NCBI GenBank assembly: GCA_013339895.1
Contig: JABACO010000026.1
Span: 477,355 to 541,354 of the forward strand
Direction of reading: 5' to 3'
Origin: Ephydatia muelleri
Taxonomy: Eukaryota > Porifera > Demospongiae > Spongillida > Spongillidae
DNA: 64,000 nt
Both the position numbers and the translations under genes were made by a program. The notes below the pieces were generated by a model. That model was not told the DNA's origin and did no database searches. It saw only the letters and a list, made by a program, of their open reading frames with translations. This document shows positions 39,224 through 50,963 of this stretch, piece by piece (the stretch's first letter is position 1; each line of letters opens with the position of its first letter).

Positions 39224-40164
39224 ACTATGTGTGTGCAAGGGTTCATGCATGTATTAACTTGTGGGTGTATTTGATTGGCTTACCCTTGGACTGTGGCCAC
39301 ACCCTCTTACATAATATGCTATCAGCTTGCCTTCCTTTTATCATTAGTGCCTCCCTCTCTGGCCCCTCCTCCTCATGAATGAGGACATCAATAGAAGTTA
39401 GCTGCGTGTTCCATGATGACCACACCCATCGAGCCCTCAATAATACTGTGGTTTGAGGAAATCTAATCTGGCCATGGTATAGCACTCGACATACGTGCCA
39501 AAGCTCTGTAAGGCAATTTTATTGGCTTACAGACGAGGATGGATGGGTTGTTAGTATAAACAACCTTGCTTGTATAGTACCTACATTAGACCTTTAGCAG
39601 TAGTCAACTAGCTGCCACACCCCCTGCAATTGTTGCATGTGAAAGTCATTCCATTTGATGTATAGTACATCTACCCTCCAGGGATTGTTCCAGTTGTAGC
39701 CATTACCACTTGTCTTTGACATGCTTGTGGGCTTAGACTACTAATATCTAGTTTGTCTATAATCTCATCACCTCTCGTTCCCACGACCATCAATATCAAA
39801 CCTAATTTCCTACACAGCCATGCCAGAGAGTATAGTAGGGGATTGGAAGCTGATCATGCACGTTCGCTATACCTATGCACTGAACATCCGAGGTAGTGTT
39901 AATATTAATCACACCTCTGAATTTATGGATTTTGGTGAAGGACCATTGGATTTGGAGTTGTCACTCTTACAAAGTAAGCCAAAAAGTTTACTGTAACTTG
40001 ATCAAAAAATAAATGTAGCTCTATAACTATGATTAGACAATGCAGTCTTTTTATGTTAGCCAAATTCATATCCGCTATTTTTTTTTGCTTCAAACTAGTG
40101 AAAGGATGGATATTTTTTGCCCTGGATAACTACAATCAAATACACCCCGCACAAATTAATACAT

Positions 40165-40605
40165 GAACCCCTTGCACGCACACGTACAATACCATTACAT
40201 ACCATAATGCTGGCAGCATTTGCAAATGCAAACCTGTACGTGTACATGTACACACAGACATTCCTTGTCAAGGAAAAACCATAGATTATTTAGACAACTG
40301 TGACAGGGATGCATATGTGCATAGCAGCCATCAGTGTGTGCCTTATACTATGATGCCACTGGTACTAACTTTGAAGCCCGCGTATACCCGGCACGTAACT
40401 GTTTAGCTCAGGCTTGCGTACTTCTTTTTAATTCTCACAAAGCTTCAGCCCAATTAACTTCAGCGGCGTGGGTTCCTGGAACCGGACAGACGAGGATATA
40501 GATAAACCAAATACATAAACAGATTTGACATCATTGGAATATGAAAATCATATTCCAATGATATTGACTGATTGGGACGTGGAGTGCTCTAAAGGTACAC
40601 GGACC
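40165..40605 (-). repeat. Right arm of large inverted repeat
   Basis: The reverse complement of parts of 38415-39150, with small indels. Its outer end lies only 20 bp from the left terminus of the Ginger element at 40625. The spacer 39150-40165 has no recognisable gene. Confidence 0.75.
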
Positions 40606-40879
40606 ACACACGCACGCATATATATGTTCCGCGCGATTTGTAAATTTGCGCAACTTCGAAATTGCGTACCAATTTCGAAATTGTCCTCCGATTTAAAAAT
40701 TGCCACCCAATTTCGAAATTGCGCTGCGCAATTTCGAAATCGCTATACGCATGCGCACTTTCAAAACTTGCATATATAATGAAAACAATACGTGCAATGT
40801 TGAAATAAGAATAAGCTAATGCAGATCATACATTTCAATCCATACCATTAGACCGAGATAACTTCTTCTAGCGATGTCT

Positions 40880-41200
40880 TCTTTCACAATGTTAGGTTCC
40901 AGCTTACCGGTAAATGGCATCATCAACCGGCTCTGGAAACAATTTACTAGGTGGATCCGCATTGCACTCTGATCCCAAATCCTTGATGAGAATCATAATC
41001 CACTGCAAAGTGCTGTAGCTGTTGCAATCGCAAACAGACCACAGCCATTGCACCCAGACTGATCACTTGGATGGTATAACTTGTAGCTTGGCAATTAATA
41101 AAGCTGGAGATCTGTGCAACTATAGATTGACTGGTTTTTCAGTGATTTATGCTATCGTAAAGATTGATTGTGTTTCCAGGGCATCCAATGTGGAAACACG
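40880..41200 (-). pseudogene. Ulp1-like protease domain of Ginger copy B
   Basis: On the minus strand NTINLYDSIN is followed by QSGCNGCGLFAIATATALCS (about 41062-41003), the signature around the catalytic Cys of a C48/Ulp1-type peptidase, and then SAMRIHLVNCFQSR. Stops lie between the pieces, so the domain is not translatable as it stands. Confidence 0.75.
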
Positions 41201-42012
41201 CAACCAATGATTGCCTGAATGTAATATTTGGATCCCTTCAGATGACATGACTTGCCATTGGCCTGTCTGTGAAAGTGTCGGTGGTTGTAAGCCACCAATA
41301 TGCGCAAATTGTTTCTTTAGTTAGTGATGTATATTTATCATTTTCCCAACCATTTACTTCAAGTAGTAGAAACCCTTCAAAACATTCTAGATCCCTCTCA
41401 CCATAGCATGTCTTTATGAGCACCCTACATAGAAAAGGCAAGAAATATTAAAATTGACATGTTAAAAAATTACTACCTAGCTTGGTTTATTTGTTAAATT
41501 TTTTTATTTATTTAAAGTTTTACTAATTGCGTGCAATTCAAATGAATATGGGTCAAATTTCAGTAAAACTCTAGTTCATTGATGGTTACTGAACTCTTAC
41601 CTGTAATCATTTGAGTTGCATGCAACATGTTACCTAGCGTATACCTTTGGCATCAATATATTGCCACAGGGCATAACACATGCATGCATGTATGCTGCTA
41701 GCTATAATCAGATCATGCAGGGTTTATAGTCATGTGCAATAAATGCTTGATATTAAGCTGATTGTATTTTGCATTATGTTATGCATATAGAAATGGTACT
41801 GTGTTTGTGTAGTGACATATTGGGTGTACTTAAAAAAATGTATCAATAAAATAAAATGGCCTAGCTTAATTACAATTGTATACCAACTTCACAGACATGG
41901 GCAATTGTAACTTGTTCAACCTTTAAAAATATTTGAATTTTACATGTATAATTACATGAACATATTTACATGCATGTGGATGTATTGAACCTAAACAATG
42001 CTAATGGTTATG

Positions 42013-43600
42013 TCATATCACAAATAACACGTACCTGAGTCGATAGAGATGATATTCCTTTCCAAGTACTTCCACAACTATGCATGCAACCCGATGTAAA
42101 TCTGTAGACGTTCTGTCTATCCTTGGGATTTTAACATTTGCATAGTTACCAACCGAGAATGTATGAATTTTCTTTCTTTTTGCCTTTGAGTACTTCAACT
42201 ACGCCTGTACATTTTGTCCGCTTTCAAACATAGTAGTTTGTGCTTTTCTGCAGTAGAAAGAGTAGCATTGTGCTCCTCTTCTTCCCTACTATCCTGGTTC
42301 ACTCCTGTTATGTGACTGCTTATTGTGCAACATCTTAATATCTTCTTGCCCTTTACCCAAGGATTGATCCTGCAAAGCATTCATGCACTTCTTCATCCTC
42401 CTTTATGATATCCTCTACATCTTCTTCCATTATGCTCGGACCTTTGACTCCAAGGAAAATTTCTTGTCGAGGTGGTTGGCCAAACACAAGCTCATATGGT
42501 GTATTTTTCATGGTACCATGCACAATTGTATTTAGTTGATCTGCATAAAAAGACAATTGATCTAAATTACATTGCTATATGGTGTTATACTGAGTTACAC
42601 TGGATAAATGGTAGCCACTCAGACCCCACAGGTTGATTGTCCCCTTCATGTGCATGGAGGCGCCACCCAAGCAGCTTCTCTACCATGCCATTGCCTTGCT
42701 CAATGAGACCCTGGAATTTAGGGTTTCTTGGTCGACCGTTTACAACCATCCCTTCCCCAGCCCATTCTTTAACAATGCTGTGAATAATCTAATTCACAAA
42801 CTCCCGACCGTTATCAGAATGCAAGTTTTTTGGCGTGCCTAAGACAGCAAACACTTGGTTTGATAGTGCAACAGCACTTCAATGCAAAAAGTACAAGAAA
42901 TTTTGCCTAGTGACCCATATAATGACCAATCCACTTAAAGGATCCATCAAGTCTGTGCCTCATATCAATGAGATCAATCAAATTGCCATTATCTAACCTG
43001 GCCTCTTGTCATAAAGCCTGATTAAATAATTAGTCTCAGTGGAGCACACGGGTTGACCGTGGTTTTCTTGCATGACACAAGAGACATAGTTGAACAAAAT
43101 TGTCCACAGCAGATCTTGGAATGCATTCATATAACTTTGATATCTTCAGAGTAGAGGCCATGTAGTTTAAAAATCACCTAGCATACACTTGCATGCAGAG
43201 ACAGTATATTTACCTCCTGGATGGTCTTTCTACTGATGTGTCCCTTTTGCCTGCAGTGCATGAACTTCTTCAATTATATCAAAGAACTCATCTATGAACT
43301 CCATTTGGCCATAACCGTTGTGTCATTAGTATTCTGCGAATGCAACACGTAAGTATGTCAGTATGTTGCATATCATATGTGGCCCACGTGAGTGGTGTAA
43401 CTGTGCGTGCTTCGTCACGTTACCTGAGTTTTGGCTGGGAGACACAACACATCTTTAACTCCTATAGTGCAGGGTGGTTAATCAGTTCAATGTGTTTTTT
43501 CCTCACCCAGAATTTGAATTGTGGATTGCTGATGAATTCTTCTTGATGACATTCACAATTCGTTGTCCTGTCTCTCTTGAAATAGTCTTACTCGTTTTGT
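42013..43600 (-). pseudogene. Integrase-type transposase of Ginger copy B
   Basis: Minus-strand fragments are SNPQFKFWVRKKHIELINHP (N-terminal), LHSDNGREFVN (second catalytic Asp), GLIEQGNGMVEKLL (catalytic Glu), HGTMKNTPYELVFGQPPR (after the core) and KIHTFSVGNYANVKIPRIDR (C-terminal domain). Each matches the corresponding part of copy C. Stops interrupt the core, for example directly after EFVN. Confidence 0.85.
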
Positions 43601-43869
43601 CATCCCTGTCTTTGAACTGCTCAACGCAAAATCTGTCAAAGCAGTTTCTGATCGCACTGATACATACTCGACGAAGGTGACATGCACGTGAAAGCGCGCG
43701 TGCATATTGAAGTTACGCGATTTCGAAATTGCGCAGCGCAATTTCGAAATTGAGTGGCAATTTAAAAAATCGGAGGACAATTTCGAAATCGGTACGCAAT
43801 TTCGAAATTTTCAAATTGCGCAACGCAATTTCGAAATTGCGCAAATCTACAAATCGCGCGGAACATATA

Positions 43870-44256
43870 CACACTAGTCTCGTACCCAGAACCACACTTA
43901 TTATCGCTTGCAGTATAATGCTTACGTATATTTTTGTTCCGTGCTTTCAAGAACTTCAAGGTCCAATCAAATTGCAACGCATTCGTGACGTCGTAAAGTT
44001 AATAACCATGAGCGGGTTTGAGCTTGATGGTGTCTAGCATCTGAGCGGCCTCGGTTACCCAGATCTTAGACCTGAACATGCTCGGCGGGGAGGGGGGGAG
44101 GGGGAGGGTTGCGCATTCATTCGCCGTACCCCGGGCGCTAGTAACCACTGCCATTTATTCTTCTACACTACAATATGATGACAGCATGCAACTATGTATG
44201 TCCACTGGCACACATGTGCAATTTTGTTTGACTGTCTGCCTAAAAAATGAAGAGAC
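43870..44256. other. Spacer between the two Ginger elements
   Basis: Begins with another CTAGTCTCGTACCCAGA repeat terminus (43873). Its right part (about 44163-44256) is the left flank of Ginger copy C and is repeated at 51474-51548. Confidence 0.6.
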
Positions 44257-44260
44257 CTAC

Positions 44261-44420
44261 TGTTACGCGCGATCGATGGATTTGCGCGATCCATCGATTG
44301 CGCGTGCGCTGCGCCATCGATGGATCCATTAATTGCGCACCTATCGATCGATCGCGCAATCATCGATCGATCGCGCAACCATCTATCGATCGCGCACTAC
44401 TGCGCTTGCGCGATCGATGG
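44261..44420 (+). repeat. Left terminal inverted repeat of Ginger copy C
   Basis: At least six iterations of ATCGATCGCGC or near variants, facing 47423-47577. The iterated palindrome could be a transposase-binding array. Confidence 0.85.
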
Positions 44421-44508
44421 ATCGAATATGTGCACGTGCTTTGGTGTGAAACAGTACTTCAGTTGCTAAGTACTTGAAACCAGTCGCTTCATTCACTACC
44501 GTGTTGAG

Positions 44509-46703
44509 ATGGATCCGCTTTTCAAGGAGCGCATGACGACTATTGCTACCGCCAAAGCAGCCTCGGCTAAGAGCTGTGTTTTAAGTCAAGAAAGGTTCGA
44601 TGCCATCGTCCACCATCTATCGTCCCCACAAGACAAAGTTGATCCCAATTTCAAGCACTGGGTTAAAAGTAGAAACTTTCAACTTGCTGATCTACCTGGA
44701 CTGGGACTTTTCAGAGTGCTTGTAATTCCAAATGAAGGGAACAAAAAGGTTTGTATAATACAGTTGCATACACTTGTCCGTAACTTTAAAAACCTATCAT
44801 TGTAGGAGGATATTGTGAAACATGATTATTGCGTGTTGTACATGCAAATCAGCTATGTGCCATCGTTCAGGCTGTTCATGCAGATGAATTGAAGCATAGT
44901 GACTACAAGAAGGTGTTAGACTATGTAAGTGCATCCTCGAGATTTCGTAACCGTGTTAACAATGTTGAAAGAACATGCACTTATATGTTAGGATGACATT
45001 CATCTGTACATTCTTGTAGATTAGGCTGACTGAGGGAGGATAACATTTAGAAAAATTAATATAAAGAATACCACGGTGACAGATGGTAGGTAACATCCTA
45101 TAGTTGTTACTGGAGGACATCATATTTTCCTTACGCCGGGATTTACATGCAGTATATTGTTGATTAGTCCTTCAGTGATTGTAATAGTAATTGCATACGG
45201 TACTTAAATGTGCAGTGGGACTATAAGTAAATGAGACCTAGTACATGTAAGCTTCACAACAGCTTTGATCTGAATTTGGCTTTCATTATGGCATGCATTA
45301 TTGTTCCTTATGTCATTACTTTGGAATAACAAGAGGCTTTGTGCAGGAGTTTCGCACACACTGTCCTGTCTGCCAGCTAAGTCAGCCACAAAACATAAGG
45401 CCTCAATTACATCCAATAATTGAGAAGGACTTTCTGGATAGAGTTCAAGTGGATCTCATAGATATGAGACACAGTCCTGACAATGAGTATAACTACATAG
45501 GTCTTTTTATGGAGAATTTCTCCAAATTTTATGTGCTTTTTCCATTGAAGAGTAAGACAGCAGGAGAAGTGTCTTACATGTTACAAGAACATGTATTGGC
45601 ATATTTGGGCCCACCCAAGATATTTCACTCTGACAATGGAAGAGAATTTGTCAACAATCTGATTCATACTATGTTTGAGAAGTGGGGTGGTGATGTGACC
45701 TTTGTCAGTGGTCGTCCACGTCACTCCCAGTCACAGGGTCTAGTAGAAAGAGGAAATCGCACTGTGGAGCAGAAGATAGCAGCCATGAAACTAGATGAGG
45801 GGCATGGAGAAAATAAATATCCTTGGGTTTCATGGTTACCTCGCATCATGTTCTCCATGAATTGTGAACGACATGAAGGCATTAAGGACTTGCCCTATCA
45901 TGTTGCATTTGGTAGATACCCTCCGGTTGGTATCTGTTCCGGAACTGAAAAACGTTGTGTAGATGAAGAAGACCTACCCATAACATCAACTTGTGATGAT
46001 CCTCATACAGCTACATTGCACATAGAACCATCTACTGACACAGCAGCACAAAATAGTCAATCATCTCCATCTATCAGAGATGATGGAAATAATGCTGAAG
46101 ATGCGTGAATTTAGTATCTCCTGGCTCCTGTGTTGCTCCACAATCAGTATCAGGCCCAAAAGATGAAGTGGGTGCAGATGGCAAGGTAGAGCACAGTACA
46201 TTGAAACTGCCATCACAGGTGTCAGAAACCCCAGACAAGCAGCAGGAGGAAGATGAGGGTGATTCTAAATAAAAAATCCACACAGCAATAAGAGAGAAAG
46301 TTCGTGACAATATACATATTTGGCAGCTACACATATGGCAGTGAAGTACAGCAAAAAGAAGGGAGTTAAGACACAGGTGTTCAGTGTAGGTGACAAAGTA
46401 ACTATTGGTATCCCCAAGATGGATCAAGCCAAAACAGACATGCCAAGACTTCCTTGTGAAATAACTGAAGTATTTGGAGACAAAGTAAAGACTAACATGC
46501 TTGGAACAATGTTCGGAACTATTAAGGGAAAGTTCTGTGGTGGAGATCTGCAGAGTTATAATGGTAGTGTAGCTGTTGTGCATGGAGACATTACTTTGTC
46601 GCTTCGTGAAACAGCCCAGAAATTTAATCCATGTAATAAGTTCACCAAATCCTGCTGCAAATATTCAAGTGGGTGCAAGACAAATCAGTGCATGCATCTG
46701 TAG
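44509..46703 (+). pseudogene. Integrase-type transposase of Ginger copy C (core intact)
   Basis: The ATG at 44509 begins MDPLFKERMTTIATAKAASA, followed by FKHWVKSRNFQLADLPGLG. Small exons near 44857-44921 (AVHADELKHSDYKKVL) lead to a long open stretch, 45293-46108, with zinc cysteines CPVC, VDLIDM (first Asp), HSDNGREFVN (second Asp) and GLVERGNR (Glu), about 37 residues between the last two. The frame breaks at TGA 46106-46108; after a gap 46320-46703 continues with MAVKYSKKKGVKTQVFSVGD, then GIPKMDQAKTDMPRLPCEIT. This is a cut-and-paste transposase related to Gypsy integrases. The core looks undamaged, but the downstream break makes activity unlikely. Confidence 0.85.
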
Positions 46704-46756
46704 AAAAAAAAAAACGGAATACATGCAGTGTGCCTCCATCTGTCATACTGCTACAT

Positions 46757-47260
46757 GCAGTTTGCACAAACACTCAAGTGCCAACACAGGCATCAAGAGC
46801 ATCATTATTGCCACCAGGTGATAGAGCAATACTTGACAAAACTGGATGGTTGAGTGATATGCATATGGAGGCTGCTAATGTACTACTCAGAGAAGCACTT
46901 CCTGCAGTTGACGGGCTCCAAAATCCTATCCTTAAACAGAACATGTCCTTCACTGTCCCCCCTAGCTTTGAATTTGTGCAGTTTCTTCTGGTTAACAAAA
47001 ACCACTGGCTGGTTATATCTAACAATGGGGTACTGTTTGCATCTATGACTCAATGCAAAATAGACCTGACAGGGAATGCATATCACTTGTTGCTAGATAT
47101 GTGCAATGTCCAGATTCTCACATCACAATCAAAGTCATGACTGTTCAGCTGCGAGGAATTAGCTGTGGCCTTTGCCGAAACATCACTGATACACGGGAGA
47201 AGATCCAACACAACTGCACTACAAGGAACAACACCAGTTTTTAACATAGACGTATACTTT
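46757..47260 (+). pseudogene. Ulp1-like protease domain of Ginger copy C
   Basis: KTGWLSDMHMEAANVLLREA, then LPAVDGLQNPIL and NKNHWLVISN (catalytic His in NHW) match the start of a Ulp1-type domain. GISCGLC near 47155-47175 would be the catalytic Cys block, and GEDPTQLHYKEQHQF follows in another frame. Frame changes break the domain. Confidence 0.75.
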
Positions 47261-47422
47261 AGAAGTCCACTTGCAGGTATCTATAATCAATCATAAGCTA
47301 AGGCTTGGGAAGTCCCAAGTAAAACAGGCATGTATAGGGGAAAGCTGTAGTACTTTGAGACTAAAAGCAGGCATTAACCGAGGTGGCTTGAAATACTGTC
47401 TACAGATTGTGCAGTTCTATAG

Positions 47423-47577
47423 CTGCGCGATCAATCGATAGCGCAAACTCAGCAGTGCGCAATTTGTTGATCGCGCAACTCCTATTGTTGCGCGATCGAT
47501 CGATAGGTGCGCAATCAATGGATCCATCGATAGTGCAGCGCAATCGACAGAGCGCAAATCCGTGATCGCGCGAAACA
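47423..47577 (-). repeat. Right terminal inverted repeat of Ginger copy C
   Basis: The reverse counterpart of 44261-44420 with about 80% identity; it shares CGATCGATCGATAGGTGCGC in reverse order. Confidence 0.85.
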
Positions 47578-47581
47578 CTAC

Positions 47582-47740
47582 TACAGATAACGAGTAGACG
47601 TAGTCACGTAGGTGGTATGGTAGCCTTGCCAAAGGTGTGTACTCGGACTTAGATGGCTGCATGTGGGAGCACACATACATGACTTTAATTTGATTTTCTT
47701 TGTTGTTCGTAGGTGTCCAGACATGTTGATAAGGTTATGC
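47582..47740 (+). repeat. Right flank of Ginger C, member of a host repeat
   Basis: This stretch with 44163-44256 forms one repeat unit split by the transposon. The intact unit is at 51474-51715, sharing GCCAAAGGTGTGTACT, GGACTTAGATGGC and GTGTCCAGAC. Confidence 0.8.
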
Positions 47741-47820
47741 AATTCCCCCTGACGCATTAGCACGGGGGCGAACAAAAACAAGATCTATCTATATATATAT
47801 GTTGTCCAGCCGTTATTGAA

Positions 47821-50406
47821 ATGCACTTGCCGACGCCATCATACAGCGGCTTAATGGGAGTTTATATGTTCATTTTTGCAGCTTTGGTGGTTAGAAGTGG
47901 CACTGGAAGTCTCGTAAACAACTGCCTCGAGTCGTGCAGCCAGATATCTTCATGTCCACCAACGACGTGTAATCAAGACGTGTGTAATGGCAGCTTCAAC
48001 CAGACGTACGCATATCAGTTCTGCAGGTGCGACGAAGACTGTTCTTTTTTTGGCGACTGCTGTCAAGAACGTGGAGACTGCACTTCCCAACGTGACGAAA
48101 AGAGTAACTCACGTGACTGGCAGTGTAGCAGCACAAGTGGGGTACCTGAGAATGTGACGTTGGACGGGAACGCTACAGTCAATGCTCCGTACGTACTCAT
48201 GGTGAGGACGTGTGATTCACAGTGGAGTCAAACGAATCCCAAATCGTTCGAGGAGCGTGTGCGCAAGCTATGCGAGTATCCGGATAGTATCCCAACCTCT
48301 CCGGTGACGTCCAACTCGTCTGGCGTGACGTACGCCAACCAATACTGTGCGCAATGTAACTACGAGCGTCCGGGCGACCTCGTGTTCTGGGTGCAACAGT
48401 ACGCCTGCCCGAAGGCTAATAGTACTACCACGCCCAGCCTGGAGACACTCTTGAAGCTTTGTACGATATTTTGGCGTTTCCTTCCACCTCCTAAGATAGA
48501 CCAAGTAGCGCGGCCTTGCATCCCGACAGTAATAAGCGTTTGCCCTTCGAATTACACCAACACGAGTGTCGTTCTGCTGTGCAGACAATACTCGTTCCCC
48601 GTGACGTGGAGAGGCAAGACTTACAAAAACCAGGAGTGCGCCTTGTGCAATGGCGTGACCCTCGCAGTGCCACTAGCCACGTGCGCGAGATTCAAACTGC
48701 AAGGGTACAGTCACACGCCGCAGGAATTGGATAAGGCCCGTCTGCTGTTTAATGGTTGCTACACGTTTCAGGGTTTCAATTTCGCAGAGGTGCAGCAAAG
48801 CATGCCACAGTTCTTGATTGATGAGGACATCCATTTCAACTGTACTGACGTTACCAGTCTGTGTCTTGGCAGCTGCAGTGTCGCAAAGAGGGAATCTGAT
48901 GCACTTATCAACTTCAAAGCCGCGTCTTCTGTAATACGAAACGCCAGAGGGAACAATGGTACTTTTGGTCCTACTGGAGCGCCGCCTACTGTACCCTATA
49001 ATACCCGTTTAACTCCATCATCCCCAGCGCCACTGTACATAACTGGCCCATCTTACAGCCTCCTTCTGGATGTGCACAACTCTCAATACAGTACATCCCA
49101 AGGAGAATCCACTGTTACGTATGGCACTGTTGCTGCATTGTGCAACAGTGGCGAGGTCTTTCTGCCTGGCGTCAATGGCCGGTGTGCGCCCATAGTTAGC
49201 GTACCACCCTTAAAATGCATTCCATACACAGCCCAAAACGTGAGTGGCCATTTAGATGGGATCCTCTATGTGGTCAGAAATAAGACAGTCTTGTGTTCCC
49301 ACAACCTCAACTCAACCAATGCCTCATGCATACAGATACTACCAACCGACATGCAGTGGGCCGAACTGGTGCTCACTGGTAGTTCAGTAGAAAATTCATC
49401 TGATGGTTACATTGGTAGTGTGCGTGGAGGGCAGGTTTTTAAATACAACCAAACTATCTTGTTTTGCCCTAATTTGTCTGGACAGTATGACAAGGAGATC
49501 ATACTAATAACTGTAAAAACTGAGCTGGGCTTCGTGATAGCAACTTATATTGGGTGTGGTCTGTCCATTTTGGGGTCTTGCATTTTACTTTTCACCTATT
49601 CCATGTTCAGAGATCTTCGGACATTTGCTGGGAAGCTGGTTATGAATCTGTCTGCAGCAATTCTGATATCAGATGTTGTGCTCATTGGACTATTCAGTGC
49701 AGCTAAATTTGTTAAGTCCAATGACTTCTGCGTTGCGACTGCAGTTCTCCTGCACTACACATTCCTGACTCGCTTTAGTTGGATGTCTGTCATTGCAGTG
49801 CAGTTTGCAGTTGTATCTACCAATCCCTTCTCACGCAACAAGTTCAGTGACAGCAGGAAAACGCTTGTTCCCAAGACAATGCTGGTGTGTCTAGCAATTG
49901 GCTGGGGCTTGCCACTTGTCATTGTAGTCACCTGTGTGGGCCTAAACTTCTCGTTACATGACATCATAGGATATGGTAGAAATGGCAAGTGCTGGATATC
50001 AGACCAAAGCGCACACATTGGTGCCTTCATCGTTCCAGTTTTTCTTTCTGTTCTTCTGAATTTCATCTGTTTCACAATATCCATTGTCGCCATTTGCTGT
50101 AGTCTGAAAGGAAAGAACAATGTCTCCCACTTGCGTGTGATTATTGCATTGTCAAGCCTCATGGGAGTGACTTGGCTCTTTGGCGTTGTTGCTATATCAA
50201 TAGACAACACAATACCTTGGTACATTTTCATTGTTCTAAACAGCACACAAGGGCTGTTTGTGTCTGTGATGATGATATGCAATAGACGAATTTATGAACT
50301 GTATAGATCCCTATTTATTACACAGAAAAAGAAAAATATGACAAAGAGCCTGTCAACGTCAACTGAAATGGGTTTTGTAAGCCCGTACCGTATACACAGC
50401 CAATGA
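47821..50406 (+). CDS. Somatomedin-B-containing class B (Methuselah/adhesion-like) GPCR
   Basis: An intronless ORF of 861 residues. Residues 11-24 form a signal-peptide core (LMGVYMFIFAALVV). A somatomedin-B domain covers about 36-87, ending FCRCDEDCSFFGDCCQERGD with the paired cysteines of the family. A long Cys- and Asn-glycosylation-rich ectodomain follows. Seven hydrophobic helices run from about 568 to 825, with the conserved extracellular Cys in KCWIS and the class B-like SSLMGVTWLFG in helix 6. No GPS/GAIN cleavage motif is seen before helix 1, which fits the Methuselah-like branch better than classical adhesion receptors. The tail is short and Ser/Thr/Lys-rich. AATAAA is at 50914-50919. 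It starts 240 bp right of the Ginger C insertion. Ligand and G protein are unknown. Confidence 0.85.
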   Translation: MHLPTPSYSGLMGVYMFIFAALVVRSGTGSLVNNCLESCSQISSCPPTTCNQDVCNGSFNQTYAYQFCRCDEDCSFFGDCCQERGDCTSQRDEKSNSRDWQCSSTSGVPENVTLDGNATVNAPYVLMVRTCDSQWSQTNPKSFEERVRKLCEYPDSIPTSPVTSNSSGVTYANQYCAQCNYERPGDLVFWVQQYACPKANSTTTPSLETLLKLCTIFWRFLPPPKIDQVARPCIPTVISVCPSNYTNTSVVLLCRQYSFPVTWRGKTYKNQECALCNGVTLAVPLATCARFKLQGYSHTPQELDKARLLFNGCYTFQGFNFAEVQQSMPQFLIDEDIHFNCTDVTSLCLGSCSVAKRESDALINFKAASSVIRNARGNNGTFGPTGAPPTVPYNTRLTPSSPAPLYITGPSYSLLLDVHNSQYSTSQGESTVTYGTVAALCNSGEVFLPGVNGRCAPIVSVPPLKCIPYTAQNVSGHLDGILYVVRNKTVLCSHNLNSTNASCIQILPTDMQWAELVLTGSSVENSSDGYIGSVRGGQVFKYNQTILFCPNLSGQYDKEIILITVKTELGFVIATYIGCGLSILGSCILLFTYSMFRDLRTFAGKLVMNLSAAILISDVVLIGLFSAAKFVKSNDFCVATAVLLHYTFLTRFSWMSVIAVQFAVVSTNPFSRNKFSDSRKTLVPKTMLVCLAIGWGLPLVIVVTCVGLNFSLHDIIGYGRNGKCWISDQSAHIGAFIVPVFLSVLLNFICFTISIVAICCSLKGKNNVSHLRVIIALSSLMGVTWLFGVVAISIDNTIPWYIFIVLNSTQGLFVSVMMICNRRIYELYRSLFITQKKKNMTKSLSTSTEMGFVSPYRIHSQ

Positions 50407-50963
50407 ACAGAGCAGAGATTGAATTAGACAGACAGTTGTGTCCACAACAGACAATCCAACCTCATGAAGTATTCATTGCACCCACGACCCTCACCTTGTG
50501 TAAAGATGTTTTTCACATTATTTGATTTGATTCAATTTGATTTGATTTGATTTAAGGCATATGCAGGGATACAGTTATGCAATTACATAATTGCCATAAT
50601 GGATACAGTTTTCATACAGAGGGCCATACTGAACGTAAACCATGCTTGATGACGGACTCCCGAGACTCTCAATTGGCTGCAATATCACTATCTGGAAGTG
50701 CAAGCCAGCTAGACAAGAAACTAACTTTTATGGAGACCATTAGCTCTTCTGTAGCATATCCTTTTACGTACTGCAAAGCAATCCTGGTACAAATGTTACA
50801 GCGGGGACGAGGTATCTTGTAAAGTAAACTATATCTCTTCACTCACAGGTGTGCCAATGAAAGTGAAGGTGTGCTTTGAAACATGCTTGGTAGGACAAAT
50901 GATGAACCATTGTAATAAACAGCAATAATTATGACCATTTCTTAATTAACTTGTATATATTAT

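Larger units (their letters stand above)
40625..43865 (-). mobile_element. Ginger1-type DNA transposon, copy B (full length, decayed)
   Basis: The 3.24-kb element has terminal inverted repeats of about 150 bp (40625-40775 and 43700-43865) that start TGTTCCGCGCGATTT and are built from repeated AATTTCGAAATTGCGC palindromes. TATA lies directly outside both ends (40621-40624 and 43866-43869), fitting a 4-bp target duplication. The interior encodes, on the minus strand, a Gypsy-like integrase and a Ulp1-like protease, both with stops. Ginger1 elements are known to combine such an integrase with a Ulp1 or OTU protease. Confidence 0.88.
44261..47577 (+). mobile_element. Ginger1-type DNA transposon, copy C (full length)
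   Basis: The 3.32-kb element has inverted ends TGTTACGCGCGATCGATGG (left) and the complement of TGTTTCGCGCGATCACGG (right), the same TGTTNCGCGCGAT start as copy B. The repeats of about 155 bp are arrays of the palindrome GCGCGATCGATCGAT. CTAC is found outside both ends (44257-44260 and 47578-47581). It encodes a Gypsy-like integrase and a Ulp1-like protease. A paralogous site without the insertion lies at 51474-51715. Confidence 0.92.

Noticed and set aside
48268..50282. Minus-strand ORFs within the GPCR gene
   Set aside because: Shadow frames of the intronless receptor ORF.
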